A DNA stretch of 64,000 bases, from positions 62,001 to 126,000 of the forward strand of contig OZ287707.1 of the NCBI GenBank assembly GCA_965649825.1. The letters are read 5' to 3'. The position numbers and the translations under genes are program-made. This document shows positions 44,304 through 54,813 of this stretch, in pieces. The first letter of the stretch is position 1. Each line of letters begins with the position of its first letter. The notes under the pieces are model-generated. The model was not told where the DNA came from. It saw nothing but the letters and a program-made list of their open reading frames with translations, and ran no database searches. This DNA is from Penicillus capitatus (taxonomy: Eukaryota > Chlorophyta).

Positions 44304-47227
44304 TTATCGAATCGCCTTGAGTCTTTCTTTCATCCCATGCAGCGTCGAGAAATCTGTCGCTTCCCATCCTAACAGTTCTTCCTGGGCATTTAGTTCCTCG
44401 GCATCTTCGATGTGTTTCCGGACAGTCTCTGTCATCTTCAACAGCTGCAACGGCAATCGGAAAGGGACGATTTGGAGAGGGACGAAAGATGTACCCTCTG
44501 TCTGAATCTCTCTCTTCTCTTCGTTGCCCCTTCGAGCTCCATTTCGTTCACAGACGTTGTCATCTCGGTCACAGTTAACATTAGTGCAGTGATCTTCTCT
44601 CTGAGCGGTTCCTCACAACCTCTCATGAAGGCCAATGTACGGACAGTTGTTTCCTTCAGAGCGGACAGCAGCTTGGAAGGCCAATGGCTTGCCTGCAGGA
44701 CACTATCCAGAATCCACTCAGAGATTGGACACCTGCAGCGTCACATCATGAATACCGACTGCATCGTGTACAGATGACCAACAAACCTGTGCTTTACAAG
44801 GAAATCGAATTTTTCTTTGATCGAGTCCACGATCTCTTTCTGCGATTTCGTAAAAGCATCCGATTCTGCGATGTCGTCTCTCATTTGAATGGCTTCTCTG
44901 AGAGATACGATATCCTTTTCCAGTGTTTTTGACCTTGCTTCGAACTGCTCGATCAATTCTGTGCTGTCCTGTTCCATCTTTGTCTTTATCTTTTCGAGAA
45001 TGATCTGCTCAATTTCACGCGCTTTGCCGATCAACTGATTCTTAATGTCCTTCGTCGAAATCATGAATAATCCTGAATGTTATGGATCTTTTCCCGCAGG
45101 TAAGTAGGCAGAGCAAAACCTGCAGGGATTTCATCCTGACAGATGTACTGTAGTTCTTGAGATCGCTTTCTTAGCATCTGTATCCTGAATTCCATCACCA
45201 CTGTGGATGCATTCGCAGCCTCGCGTGCTTCGGCAAGAAGAACCGGATCAAGAAGATCATCTGTGTATTCATCGAACAGTCGACACATCTGAATCGAGGC
45301 ACTGAAATCCTTCTCCAGGATCTGAAGTGTTTTCTAGAATAAATCAATCGCTTTATGAACATAGGAGATATCTTTAATGCGCCTTTTTGGTATCAGAAAC
45401 AACCCAATCTTTCTCCTTCTCTTGATCGCTGCGCGCTGAACCCTTCGCCTCGTCGATGATAGCCGAACTGAGACTTGGAATATCTGAAATCGTATTGGCA
45501 CATCTGTCCAACAGATCCACGAGCGCCTCAGCGATATCGTTCAGAGTTGGACTGGTCACGACTCTTCTTCCTTAGATCAAGAGACTGTCAGGTCCAGTCT
45601 ATGCAAACAGCGATCTCTGTTCGTTACCTTCACAGACTACGCGAAGGACGAAAACTGGTTTCTGTAACGGATAGGAGTAGACATCGGGATCCACTGTGGC
45701 AGTCGATGATGCAAATGGCTCGAGCAGGTCTGGCAAACATGGACTGTCTGGTCGGTGACTTCCATATTGCCTTACCGCTAAGACACGACACAGATTCGTG
45801 CAGTAGAGACTTGAGCTGAATACGTTGCAATGCATCCAGACAATGCAGATAGGCGTTTTTCTTAGCCACAGCACCTTCCTCTTCTTCTCCCATTAAACAA
45901 TCCATCTAACGACAAGTAGGCAGCTCTCTCTACCCATAGCGCCTAGGATCATACTGCGCGAGGAATCCATGATGTCAAGAGATGCCCTTTTCTCAACTCC
46001 AAGTTCTGGCCCTGAAGATAAAAAGCGGGACGCTTCTCCAACCGATCATGGAGAGAGAAGCCACTTGAATCTGTTTGAATGCAGAGAGTTCGAGTGGCAT
46101 CAAAGCATCCAGATCTTCAGGCGGCTGAAGCAGACTTCGATTCTGAAAACTGCTCATCCAAATGCTTCTCAACATCATAACGCTTCTGCGATATCTGTAG
46201 AGGCTCTTCTCTGCGATTCTCTTGTTATCCGAATAGCTTTGCTTCCATTGTTCAGGAATGCAGATGAACAGTGGAGCTTTGTACAATATCTTCTGTGCTT
46301 CCGACAGAGAAATAAATGGAACAAGTGCCTTAAGCTTCAGTCTTTGCGTAACGGATGAGCAATGTAAGGCGTAATCAAGTATCGACCGTCTGATCGCTAA
46401 TTGATACAGTTCATGCACTTCCTCTAAACTGAATCAAACAAACAGAGTATTGGAGATGGAGGGTATTGAAGCAACACGATTCAATACCAAACGCTTGATA
46501 GATCGTCCGACTCAAGGAATGGACGTTTCAGCCGATCGATGACTTGGTCGGGCATCTGCGCCAGTTCAGCCGTCGAAATGCCTTCTTTAAGATATCGAAG
46601 AAAGAGCATCTGGGCTTCATGGACTTCGGATGCACACGTGTGCTTCATTTCTAGAGCTTTTAGGAATCTGGATTTCAGGATTCGTTGGAACTGTGTGAAG
46701 AAAGTTTCGTTTTCGATGGAGTGCGGTCCTATCGTCTTACGCAACACAGTTTCCAATTCAGCCATCGATTCTAGCGCGACTCGTTCTAGTTGGCCAACGG
46801 CAGACGACCGTTTTCGCTCTGGAGCCAAAAGCGTTCTGTCGACATTCAGCGGTGCGATACAGAGATTGCCGTTCTCCTCTGAAGCTTCGCCGCCGAACGT
46901 TGCCTTGTTCACTCTGTTTAGATGTTGACTCTTTCGTTTCTGCTGAGTTGTATGCGACGCAGACGGCCGTTTCACATAAAGACAGCCAATTCTGCTGGAC
47001 ACTGACAGACACTGTGGGTTCGCCGGATTCTCCGCCAGTGAACTTCTGGTAAACAGCGGACGTGTATTCAAAACCGGACTCAGATCACTGTCTCCCATCT
47101 GCGGTAGGTGCACACGTCTTCGTCTATCCTCGATCGTTTGAGGACTGACACTTACGACGACATGACTTGCTGTGTTCCAAAGAAAACATGGTTCTTCAAA
47201 GACAAGGCCCTTGTAGAATGGATCCAT
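44304..47227 (-). CDS. Dynein heavy chain tail (inner-arm DNAH3/7/12-like), no motor domain
   Basis: Multi-exon gene whose frames follow the N-terminal tail of single-headed axonemal dyneins. The start is at 47227 or MGDSDLSPVL further in. In order: SRFLKALEMKHTCASEVHEA; EEVHELYQLAIRRSILDYAL; YKAPLFICIPEQWKQSYSD; KKNAYLHCLDALQRIQLKSL, resembling the conserved LxxLxxQLRxLV segment; KPVFVLRVVCEGN; RKRSQELQYICQDEIPAGF; a coiled-coil stretch (EQIILEKIKTKMEQD); then NAQEELLGWEATDFSTLHGM, the linker entry (NxxEELxGWxxTxYxxL in dyneins). A stop follows at 44304-44306. The linker body, six AAA domains, stalk and microtubule-binding domain are absent, and the convergent HslV gene ends 111 bp away. Several internal splice junctions (about 45600-46420) are unresolved. 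Either a motorless tail gene or a broken gene. Confidence 0.62.
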
Positions 47228-47370
47228 CGATGGCTCGCTTGGATTGCGGCGCCTTTGCGCAGAGAATATCGCAGGCGACAGTTACAGACAGACGATCGTT
47301 TTTTGCGCTCGAGAAAGACGGCGATGCGGCACGACAAACACCTGTCATCGTTAATTTCAAAGCAGAGTTT

Positions 47371-48248
47371 TCACTTTCTTTTCCCCAGCTTCTGAAAAAA
47401 CTCAATGCCTTTGGAGATTGGACTCCCTGCTGCAGTAGCATTGTAAAAGGCCGTCTCCAACTCGAACTGTGTCGGCCGCGTCGCCTGTTGACCAATCTGA
47501 TTAAACTGCTGGCCATCTTCCAATAAAATGAACCATTTTGCATCATAGCCTCTCTCCTTTTGCCAATGGAACAGGGCGCCATTCTTCTCTGCATAGACAG
47601 CACAAACGCGCATAAGGAGCCTGAATCAGATATAGATATCTGTGTACTTTGAATGAAGACCTTCACAGCCAATGGCATGAAGCAATAGACCGTGTTGAAT
47701 GCCCGAAGGAAAGATGCCTTCTCCTGTTTGAAGTCCTCGCTGAATTCTGGATTGAAGAGAAGCACCGTTTCGCCACGCCATGAATCGTCTAGGAGCTCAA
47801 ACAAGGCATCTTCCTGCTGCTCTGTTGGACTGAAGATTAAGAGACGCGATCCCAATGTCGTCTTCAATGCCTGATCCATGTGCACAGCTTTGTTCTTCAT
47901 GAACCGATCTCTGGCAGCATCCACGAGATCCTTTCTCGAATAGACAACGCTGGTGCCAGTTATGCCATCAGCTTGGAGAGCATCGACCAATTGCTCTGTC
48001 AAAAAGAGTGAGTTTTCTACACTTGTGTCTACAATAGGTATCTCAGCACAGATTCTGCGCAGGCTCTTCATGCGTCTTGACCTCGATCCCTTCTCCCCGA
48101 ACAGATTGACACGGACAGAACGGCATGCCTGAGAAACACAGGCCTCGAACGAGCGAGGGATATCGGATGCCGATGCGTCGGCTGCCGCGACCGTCGTGAC
48201 GCGGCGTGACGCGATCTGAGGTGATCGCATCGTCAAGAAACACGGCAT
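47371..48248 (-). CDS. Plastid DUF1995-domain protein
   Basis: DUF1995 proteins occur in cyanobacteria and plastids; function unknown. ATG at 48246-48248 starts MPCFLTMRSPQIASRRVTT, an Arg/Ser/Ala-rich plastid-type transit peptide. The core includes SRLLIFSPTEQQEDALFELL, GETVLLFNPEFSEDFKQEK and RAFNTVYCFMPLAVKVFI, matching the DUF1995 pattern of a nucleotide-like beta-alpha start, LFNP, and F-x-T-V-Y-x-x-x-P. An intron near 47610-47640 (exact ends unsure) joins to a last exon with MRVCAVYAEKNGALFHW, FILLEDGQQFNQIG and FFQKLGKRK. Tandem with the dynein-tail gene; head-to-head with a small membrane-protein gene only 8 bp away. Confidence 0.72.
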
Positions 48249-48256
48249 TTTGCAGA

Positions 48257-48577
48257 ATGTCTGGAACAGCGTTCGATGGTTCGCAGTGGCTCACAGCAGT
48301 CGAGATTGGCGGTCTGGTACTCAGTTGCTTTGGAGGAGCGGCCATCGGCGCCACTCTCATCGGAATAGGACTCGAAAGAAGAATGGCCGAGGATCCCCTC
48401 GCTGCAGAAGCAGAACTTTTACGCGAAATCGGCCCACAGAAGAAGAGAAGACGCTACGCCGCAAAGGCAACGATCTCCGCCAGCGATACGGAGAAGGACG
48501 CCGAAGCATTGATCACTCCGAACGTTGTAACTGAGAAAGGGAGACCATCATCGACAAAGTCGTCGTTTGATGCCTAA
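48257..48577 (+). CDS. Hypothetical small single-span membrane protein
   Basis: 106 codons, single exon, ATG 48257. Residues about 13-37 (TAVEIGGLVLSCFGGAAIG and on) form one glycine-rich transmembrane helix. Then a charged region follows with PQKKRRRYAAKA and a Ser/Thr/Lys-rich tail. No family is recognised. Only 8 bp separate its ATG from the ATG of the DUF1995 gene on the other strand, so the 5' ends of the two mRNAs must overlap if both starts are right. Confidence 0.55.
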   Translation: MSGTAFDGSQWLTAVEIGGLVLSCFGGAAIGATLIGIGLERRMAEDPLAAEAELLREIGPQKKRRRYAAKATISASDTEKDAEALITPNVVTEKGRPSSTKSSFDA

Positions 48578-48841
48578 ACACTTCCACTTTAAAAGATGTC
48601 TGAACATGTGTAACGGTTATTTGTTTTTTGACCTTAAGCCGCACACACAGACATTGTTAGAGTGAAAGCCGAACGTGATGTCCAGTGTTGCCAAACGTCC
48701 AATAATCCATTTGCCAATGTTAGACTGATGGATGATGTCGAGCGTCTTCTTCCACAAATTTAGTCGATGGTGTTTGACTTACAAGTAAAAATCGCCAAGA
48801 AGCCAACGGACACATGAAGCGCTTATCCCATTCAGCTTCTT

Positions 48842-50161
48842 CTAATCAGCACCATTATAAACGGCAAATGCGCGCTCCAAGACCAATTTATCATATCCTC
48901 CCATGCATTTCCCTTCGGCGCATTGGGTCAACGTCGGGTCATTTTTGTAAGTGCGGCAACGGCAGATGAAATCTCTAGGTGTCAATCCATGCTCTTCCTT
49001 GGCGTTGGCATCGGCCCCATTCAACAGAAGAATCTGCATGATCACGAGATCACAGACCGCAATAAATGCCACAAGCATACCTGAGTCACACCCACAGCTC
49101 CATAAGCTGTCGCTTCATGAAGTGGCGTCTCCTCTTCCTCATCGGCAGCATTGACATCTGCTTTGGCTTTAATGAGAAGATTTGCGATTTCATACCTAGA
49201 AACGGCACCATTAAAAGTTTGCTCTTACCAAAGATGATGTTACTGATCAAAAGCAGGTGCATAGTGCAGAGGTGTCTCTTTCATCTCTGTGGCGGCATTT
49301 GGATTCGCCTTGAATTTGAGCAGCACTTCAACACATGCCACAAACTCGCCCATGCCGGGAATGGTGGATTTGCTTCGTGCTTCCGACGTCAAAGATGTTT
49401 CCGTCGAAGACTAACATCCATCCCCAGTCACACATCATAAAAGCGAGACAAAACAGACCTCCTTGACAATGGTATCGTAGCCGGATTCAAGAGCGTCCTT
49501 TGTTTCAAACTGATATCTAATACAAAAGCCCATGCAAAAAATCGACAAGTCTGGCTGATGGTCATTACTGGTTCGCGTAGGATGCAAAATGAAGCGGTGC
49601 AAATTTGCGATTGTTTGTGAGATTGGGGTCGGCATCATCGGCCAACAGCATACTCGCGACGAGCACGTCGCCATGGTTCGCAGCATAGTGCAAGGCTGTC
49701 GTGCCATTTGAGGTTTGTGCGTTCACGTCGACGCCAAAGTCCATCAACAACAGCAATGCTTCCAAGTTACCAATGGCCGCAGCCAGGTGAATGGGGCGAT
49801 ATGCAGAAGGCTCAGTCTTATCCTCCGGGTCTGCTCCATCCTTTATTGCCCGGCGCATTCCTTCGAGGTCTCCCTCATTTAATGCGATCCAAAACTCCAA
49901 CTGCCGCGCTGTACAATTAGAGCGACGCGGATAGAAAAGTGCGACGCACTTGGGCAACGGGCGGGTCGTCTAACAAACGTCTGGTAGACGTATGTGCGTT
50001 GACTTCGGCACCTGCAAACGGTTCCCTGTCAGCTTCGGTGTTATAGAAGACCCGCGCGGCGGGCGTGGCGTCCTACGTGGGTGTGGGAGGTAGGGGACGA
50101 CACGTGCCGAAACTGACACGAGTACTACGGCCAGAAGGAAAACAGCTGACTTGGCAAGCAT
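48842..50161 (-). CDS. Ankyrin-repeat protein with N-terminal signal peptide
   Basis: ATG at 50159-50161 gives MLAKSAVFLLAVVLVSVSA, a textbook signal peptide, then an Arg/Pro-rich stretch. An intron of about 117 bp joins in phase 0 to LEFWIALNEGDLEGMRRAI, the first of about five to six ankyrin repeats: YRPIHLAAAIGNLEALLLLM, TALHYAANHGDVLVASMLL, FAPLHFASYANQ; further repeats around 49080-49400 (HETPLHEAT-like frames on the minus strand); and MQILLLNGADANAKEEHGLT. The C-terminus is Cys-rich: RDFICRCRTYKNDPTLTQC. Ankyrin proteins are mostly cytosolic, so the signal peptide, which splices cleanly, is unusual. ER, secreted or thylakoid-type targeting cannot be separated from sequence alone. Confidence 0.72.
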
Positions 50162-50335
50162 TTTTGCTGCGGTGCACACAAACAAGAGGTCGCTGAGAAC
50201 GCGCCGGTCAATTATATGATGGCGGTAAATGAAGAGACTGCGTTTCCATAATGTCACATCGTTCTCCATTCCGAGATCGCTGCTTATCTGTCATGCCCTG
50301 CACAAAGATCCTTCATCTTTTTCCGTCTGGGTGTG

Positions 50336-51552
50336 ATGCGCAGCGGTGCGGGCATCGCCATTGAAACGAGTAGACCATGTCGCTTTCCCCGTACCACTGT
50401 CCTCTCACCTAACCCACTGGCGCTGCCTCTGTTTCGAACGTGTCCATTTCACTCGGCGAAAGGACGGAGCACCGCAGACGCACATGCACACCATCCCCTT
50501 TACGAATCCCCTCCCTCCGATGCGCCGACCTCGATGGAAGGCCTGGTGAGCGGCAACCGATTGGCCTTAGGGCCCAGGTCGTGTCCTCTATTCTAGCTAT
50601 CCGAGCTCGAAAGACTCGAAGGCTTTCGACGAAAACGCGCTTTGCAGAAAATCAGGATGCAGAGGCATGCGACGTGCCGCTGTTCGGTACACAGATCTCA
50701 TGTTCTGTTGTGCTTGCAGTGCTAAGAAGACCTATCAGTTCATTGCATGGGCTGCCTCTTTTTTTCTCTTCGGACTCGCCGCATTCGCGACGGCATTCAG
50801 ATTCTTCATCACAAAACCAAAGGGAAGCCCCTTTCCTTGGATGGAGTTCGCTGGAACACTTGCTTTGGTTGCCGGAGGAACAGTAAGAACCCTTAACGCA
50901 CTGTCCTCTCCGAATCCAGTTGAACGGGCAGATCAGTATGGAAATGTATGCCCGGTGGGCACACCGAGTATGGTGGCACGAACTGCCATCCGGATGGGCA
51001 CTGCACAAGTCACACCATGAACCACGAACGGGTCCTTTTGAAGTATGAACCCATTCTGCCTCGCCCAAAGAAAAGAGTGAGATCGTTAGGCAAACGACAT
51101 CTATGCGGTCGCCAATGCGCTTCCCGCTTTCCTTCTCTGCTACATTGGAATGACTCGACCTGGCATCGTCGGCGCTCTGCTTTTTGGTTTTGGATTGGGA
51201 ATTACTCTCTTTGGCATGGCCTACATGTTTGTGCATGATGGACTCGTCCACAAACGATTTCCAGTACGTGTCTGTCCACCAGAACACAGCTGCCGTCATA
51301 GAGACAGTGAAATCGTCATAGGTTGGACCCTTGGCCAATGTACCATTCATGAAGAGAGTGGCAGCTGCACACATGTTGCATCACGCAGACAAATACGAAG
51401 GTAAACCGTTCGGAATGTTCCTTGGACCTCAGGTATACAGAGACAGCCACGTCCACTATGTTTCCCCCCTTAATACTTGAGCACTGTTGCAGGAGCTTCG
51501 CCATATTCCTGGAGCAATGGAAGAGATGGAGAAGTTGGCGTCCGTTTTGTGA
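50336..51552 (+). CDS. Beta-carotene 3-hydroxylase (non-heme di-iron)
   Basis: Plastid enzyme that hydroxylates the beta-rings of beta-carotene to zeaxanthin, supplying the xanthophyll cycle and LHC pigments. The N-terminal exon from about 50336 encodes a Ser/Arg/Pro-rich transit peptide. A 51 bp intron joins EGL to LSELERLEGFRRKR, and a 46 bp intron joins RMQRHAT to AKKTYQFIAWAASFFLFG, the first membrane helix. WMEFAGTLALVAGGT leads to the histidine boxes: MEMYARWAHRVWWHELPSG; ALHKSHHEPRTGPFEVND; FVHDGLVHKRFPVGPL; AAAHMLHHADKYEGKPFG. FLGPQELRHIPGA is the usual end. All four boxes are intact. A short insert (LNGQIS) after GGT depends on a 37 bp intron. Convergent with the SEN15-like gene. Confidence 0.92.
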
Positions 51553-51627
51553 GATCCGATATCGCGATCTCATTTCACCTGCTTCGTTTTTCGAAAAACT
51601 CCTCTAGTTTTGTGTCAAGGAATGGGT

Positions 51628-52134
51628 TTAAGAACACTGTTCATTCTCACGACATGCGTTCTCTTTCACTTTCTCCTCTGGTGCTAGTATTCCACAAGCA
51701 ATCTTGTGAAGAGTAAAGACTCCATCATGCGCCACCCAGGCCAGGATGACAACATCACTGACACCGCCCAGCTGGTGCATCAACTGAGCAGAGATGCCCT
51801 GGTAATGACAGCTAATAGGTATAATCGTCTTTGTATTAGAAGCTGCACCTGTTACCTATATGAGACGCAGAGATCTCTCAATAAATCCTGTGTGGCCGCC
51901 AGATACCTTTGTCGCGATCAATATGTGAAATCTCGCCTGCCAAGGCTTCACTTCTACGGTATATCCCTCCCGCAGAAAATTGCAGTACACACTGTACAAC
52001 TCCAATGGACTCGCCAGTGGAGGATCCAGCGCGACGGGAGTCAGTGCTTCTGAAAAGGCGACGATGGAAGGAACAGAGATGTCCTCCTTTTGTTCAGCTC
52101 CTTCGTCCGAATTCCGTCGTCTCTTGCGATACAT
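51628..52134 (-). CDS. Putative tRNA-splicing endonuclease subunit SEN15-like
   Basis: Two exons (about 51855-52134 and 51628-51803) with one 51 bp intron. ATG at 52132-52134 (MYRKRRRNSDEGAEQKE). The first exon has PLELYSVYCNFLREGYTVEV and ARFHILIATK. The second has TIIPISCHYQGISAQLMHQL, then DVVILAWVAHDGVFTLHKIA. The order of a Pro-x-Ser segment, a helix and a final hydrophobic pair of strands ending in a V-F/Y-x-L-x-K/D-G element is like SEN15 (in human, TLAIVESDSTIVYYKLTDG). SEN15 is a structural, non-catalytic subunit. Assignment rests on pattern only; unrelated small proteins remain possible. Confidence 0.42.
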
Positions 52135-52241
52135 TTGTTTCGCATTGTCATCGCGCCGTCATTCATGAAGCATCCATCTTTACGGCAATCCCCCTTGCGT
52201 TATTGCGAGATTTCGATACAGAACGCACTTTGGCTGTTACT

Positions 52242-53441
52242 ATGTCAGACCTGCAAAGCCTCGAGACGGCAAAGACGGCTTTGGATAAAGGACTGATCAC
52301 TCAAGAAGATTTCGACTCGGTGAAAGAAGGATTCGTTGCTGCTCAGAAGCTCAAGGCCGGGGTCGATGCAGGACTGCTCAAAGTCGAAGATTATGAACGA
52401 GCACGAGACGCTTTTTTTGAGCTGATGGGTGTCACGGGATCTCGATCCGCCCAGAACAAGTGGGACAGATCACTTCTCGGCTACAGCATTTCGCCATTTC
52501 TCCGTATTTTAATTTCAGGGTCGTGAAGAGACCAGCGGCAGCACAGACGAAGGGTCACACCGTGACATACACGCCTCCAGCTGCGCACGCATCTTCTGCA
52601 GCCTCACATCCGCCACCCAATTCTCAGTCGAAGCCAGCGCCGCCAGCAGGTGATCTTGTGAATGTCGATGTCGATGTACCTCACCTGTGCGATGTTTCAG
52701 TAAAGAAAGCGCCGCCACCTCCCACACGAGCTCCAGCCAAAAGCTCGGCAGCACCCAGAGCAACCCCCAAGACTCCGACCAAACCCGTACCCATCTACGC
52801 AATGTTATGCGCTGCGAATGACGATTTCTCTGCTGTGCCATCTGCAGACATCGATGTCGGGCATTTCTGTTCACGAGCAAGTCATTGAAGAGTTCAACAA
52901 CATGCGTGGGAAGTCAGCTGTAAGGGAACACGTGTGCCATCCCACTGTCGTCCATTCCGTCTGCTCGTAGTATCTCTGGATGACCTTCGAGATCAACGAT
53001 GCCGGGACAGAAGTCATTCTTTCGGAAACGTCAGGAGAAGGAGCAGGATACGAAGACTTCATTGGCGTCTTTTCCGACGACACCTGCAAGTATGGAGGTC
53101 CGTCGGTCATCATCTCGTATCCCTGGATCAGATCGCTGCATCTTTCCTAGTGTACGATTTCCCCTACGAGGCATCGGAGAACAGATCTTTCAACAAGATC
53201 GTGTTTTTTAACTGGTACGTCTCCACCATCTTTGCAGATCTTGCGTTACGCCGCCAACTGTTTATGATATAGGGCTCCCGACTCGGCACCCGTGAAGAAG
53301 AAGATGATGTTTGCGTCGACGAAGGACTTTCTCAAGCAATCGTTGCAGGGAATTCAAGTGGAGATGCATTGCACGGATTACGACGAGCTCGATGCGGAGA
53401 ACGTGCGCGAGGCTGTCAAAGCCACATTGACCAGACAATAG
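52242..53441 (+). CDS. ADF/cofilin-domain protein with SHOCT-like N-terminal repeats
   Basis: Three-part protein. ATG 52242 starts MSDLQSLETAKTALDKGLIT. Residues 8-65 hold two related helical units (AKTALDKGLITQEDFDSVKE and KAGVDAGLLKVEDYERARDA), like SHOCT-type short helices. After a 61 bp intron comes a Pro/Ala/Ser/Thr/Lys linker of about 95 residues. Then the ADF-H domain: SGISVHEQVIEEFNNMRGKS; MTFEINDAGTEVILSETSG; YEDFIGVFSDDTCKYGVYDF; NKIVFFNW plus APDSAPVKKKMMFASTKDFL (the cofilin WxPDxAxxKxKMxYASxKD actin-binding motif); GIQVEMHCTDYDEL. It ends EAVKATLTRQ. Introns are 46-75 bp. ADF-H proteins sever actin filaments. The N-terminal units joined to ADF-H are an arrangement I do not know. 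Confidence 0.82.
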
Positions 53442-53742
53442 AAACGCTCGGAACGCAAGACTCGCGCTCGTTGCGCACGCCATTGTAGTCGATCGCCGTT
53501 GTTATGTTGAACAGGTTAAAAATGATGCATCCTGGAAGGATGCCGAGGAACAGACGTCTCTGAATTTTCGTCTCAAAACAGACAGAAAGACTCGACCGTC
53601 AATCTTCTCACCAAAATCAGAATCGACACAGACCAGACAAACAAACGCAAAGGCCGTTCGTCGTTCGTAACACCTACCCATCATCATCATGACATGGATG
53701 AATCAAAAATCAAAAACGACAGGAAATAATGACGCCAAATGC

Positions 53743-54616
53743 TTAGGCAGATGGGTCGTATTTTGTGGCGAACACAGCCGTGAGGCCATTCACGTTGACT
53801 GGGTCAGCAATATGGTCGGCCCAGTTCTCAACTGGTCCCTTTCCAGTGACAATGGCTTGGACGAAGTATCCAAACATGGAGAACATGGCAAGTCTTCCGT
53901 TCTTGATCTCCTTGATCTTCAACTCGGCGAAGGTGTCGGGATCGTCAGCCAGACCGAGAGGGTCGAAAGCTTCGCCGGGGTAGAGGGAGTCGAGTCCCTC
54001 GCCGAGAGGACCACCATTCACACGGTACGCCTCAGCCAGTCCCATCAGGACAACCTACGCCATGTACGCGTTAGCACGTGCCGATCGCGCAGTTCGTCGT
54101 TTCAGACCTGGCAGCCGAGAATGGCGAGAATGGATTGGGCATGAACGAGCGAAGGGTTGCCGAGATAGTCGAGACCTCCCTTGGCGAAAATCTGCGAACC
54201 GGCTTTGAACCAGACGGATTCGCCAAACTGAACACCGCCGTATCTGCTGAGAAGCTCGGGAGTCAAGCAACCGAGTGTTCCCAACATAGCCCAGCGGGCA
54301 TGGATGACTTCGAGTTCGCGGTACTTGGCGAACGTCTGAGGATCGGCGGAGAGACCGGCCGTGTCCCAGCCGTAGTCGCCAGGGAATTCACCCGTGAGGT
54401 AAGGGGGGACAGTGCCCTCGGAGAAAGGTCCGAGCCACAGAACGCGGTTCGGTCCGTAGAACTCGGCAGCGGCGCGAGTCACTTGGCGTGTGCCCTGCGA
54501 ACACGACAGGCACTCGTCGACGATGCCATAAAACGAAACCCTACCCTGCCGGCAGCGGGGACGGCGCTGCGAACGCTGGTGCCAGCGAAAGCTTTGGTCA
54601 TGGTGGAGGAGGCCAT
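53743..54616 (-). CDS. Light-harvesting chlorophyll a/b-binding protein (LHCII type)
   Basis: Thylakoid antenna protein. ATG at 54614-54616 gives [20 protein letters not shown], a simple plastid transit peptide with no signal peptide. A short intron joins to [20 protein letters not shown]. Helix 1 is [20 protein letters not shown], helix 2 region is [14 protein letters not shown], and helix 3 is [20 protein letters not shown] with chlorophyll ligands E/R and [21 protein letters not shown] is the LHCII lumen-side signature. The last residues, [14 protein letters not shown], end at 53743. Two introns, about 50 bp each. Codons are strongly biased to C-ending, as expected for a highly expressed gene. 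This gene is the best evidence for a primary green plastid. Confidence 0.95.
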
Positions 54617-54813
54617 TGGAGACTGGTGAGAAGAGTCGAGCAAGGAGCGAAGTGGCAAAGGCGGAAAACGGAGGAAAGCGCAAAACGAAGACTGGTGACG
54701 AAAGGTGCGATCATGGCTTATATTCGATTCTGAGACGAGATCAATCGATACACGTCACCAGATTCACGTCTGGTGAACGTACAAACGAGATCGCCAACCT
54801 CCATGTTGCTTCA

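Noticed and set aside
50652-51374. Minus-strand open frame of 240 codons
   Set aside because: Antisense to the beta-carotene hydroxylase, whose histidine boxes are on the plus strand. No intron logic is needed for the shadow frame and no domain is seen.
54078-54629. Plus-strand open frame of 183 codons
   Set aside because: Antisense to the first LHCII exons. Long shadow frames are common opposite GC-biased, highly expressed genes.
54616-54720. A signal peptide ahead of the LHCII transit peptide, which would indicate a secondary plastid
   Set aside because: The sequence upstream of ATG 54616 has no in-frame hydrophobic start; the [12 protein letters not shown] start is a standard primary-plastid transit peptide.
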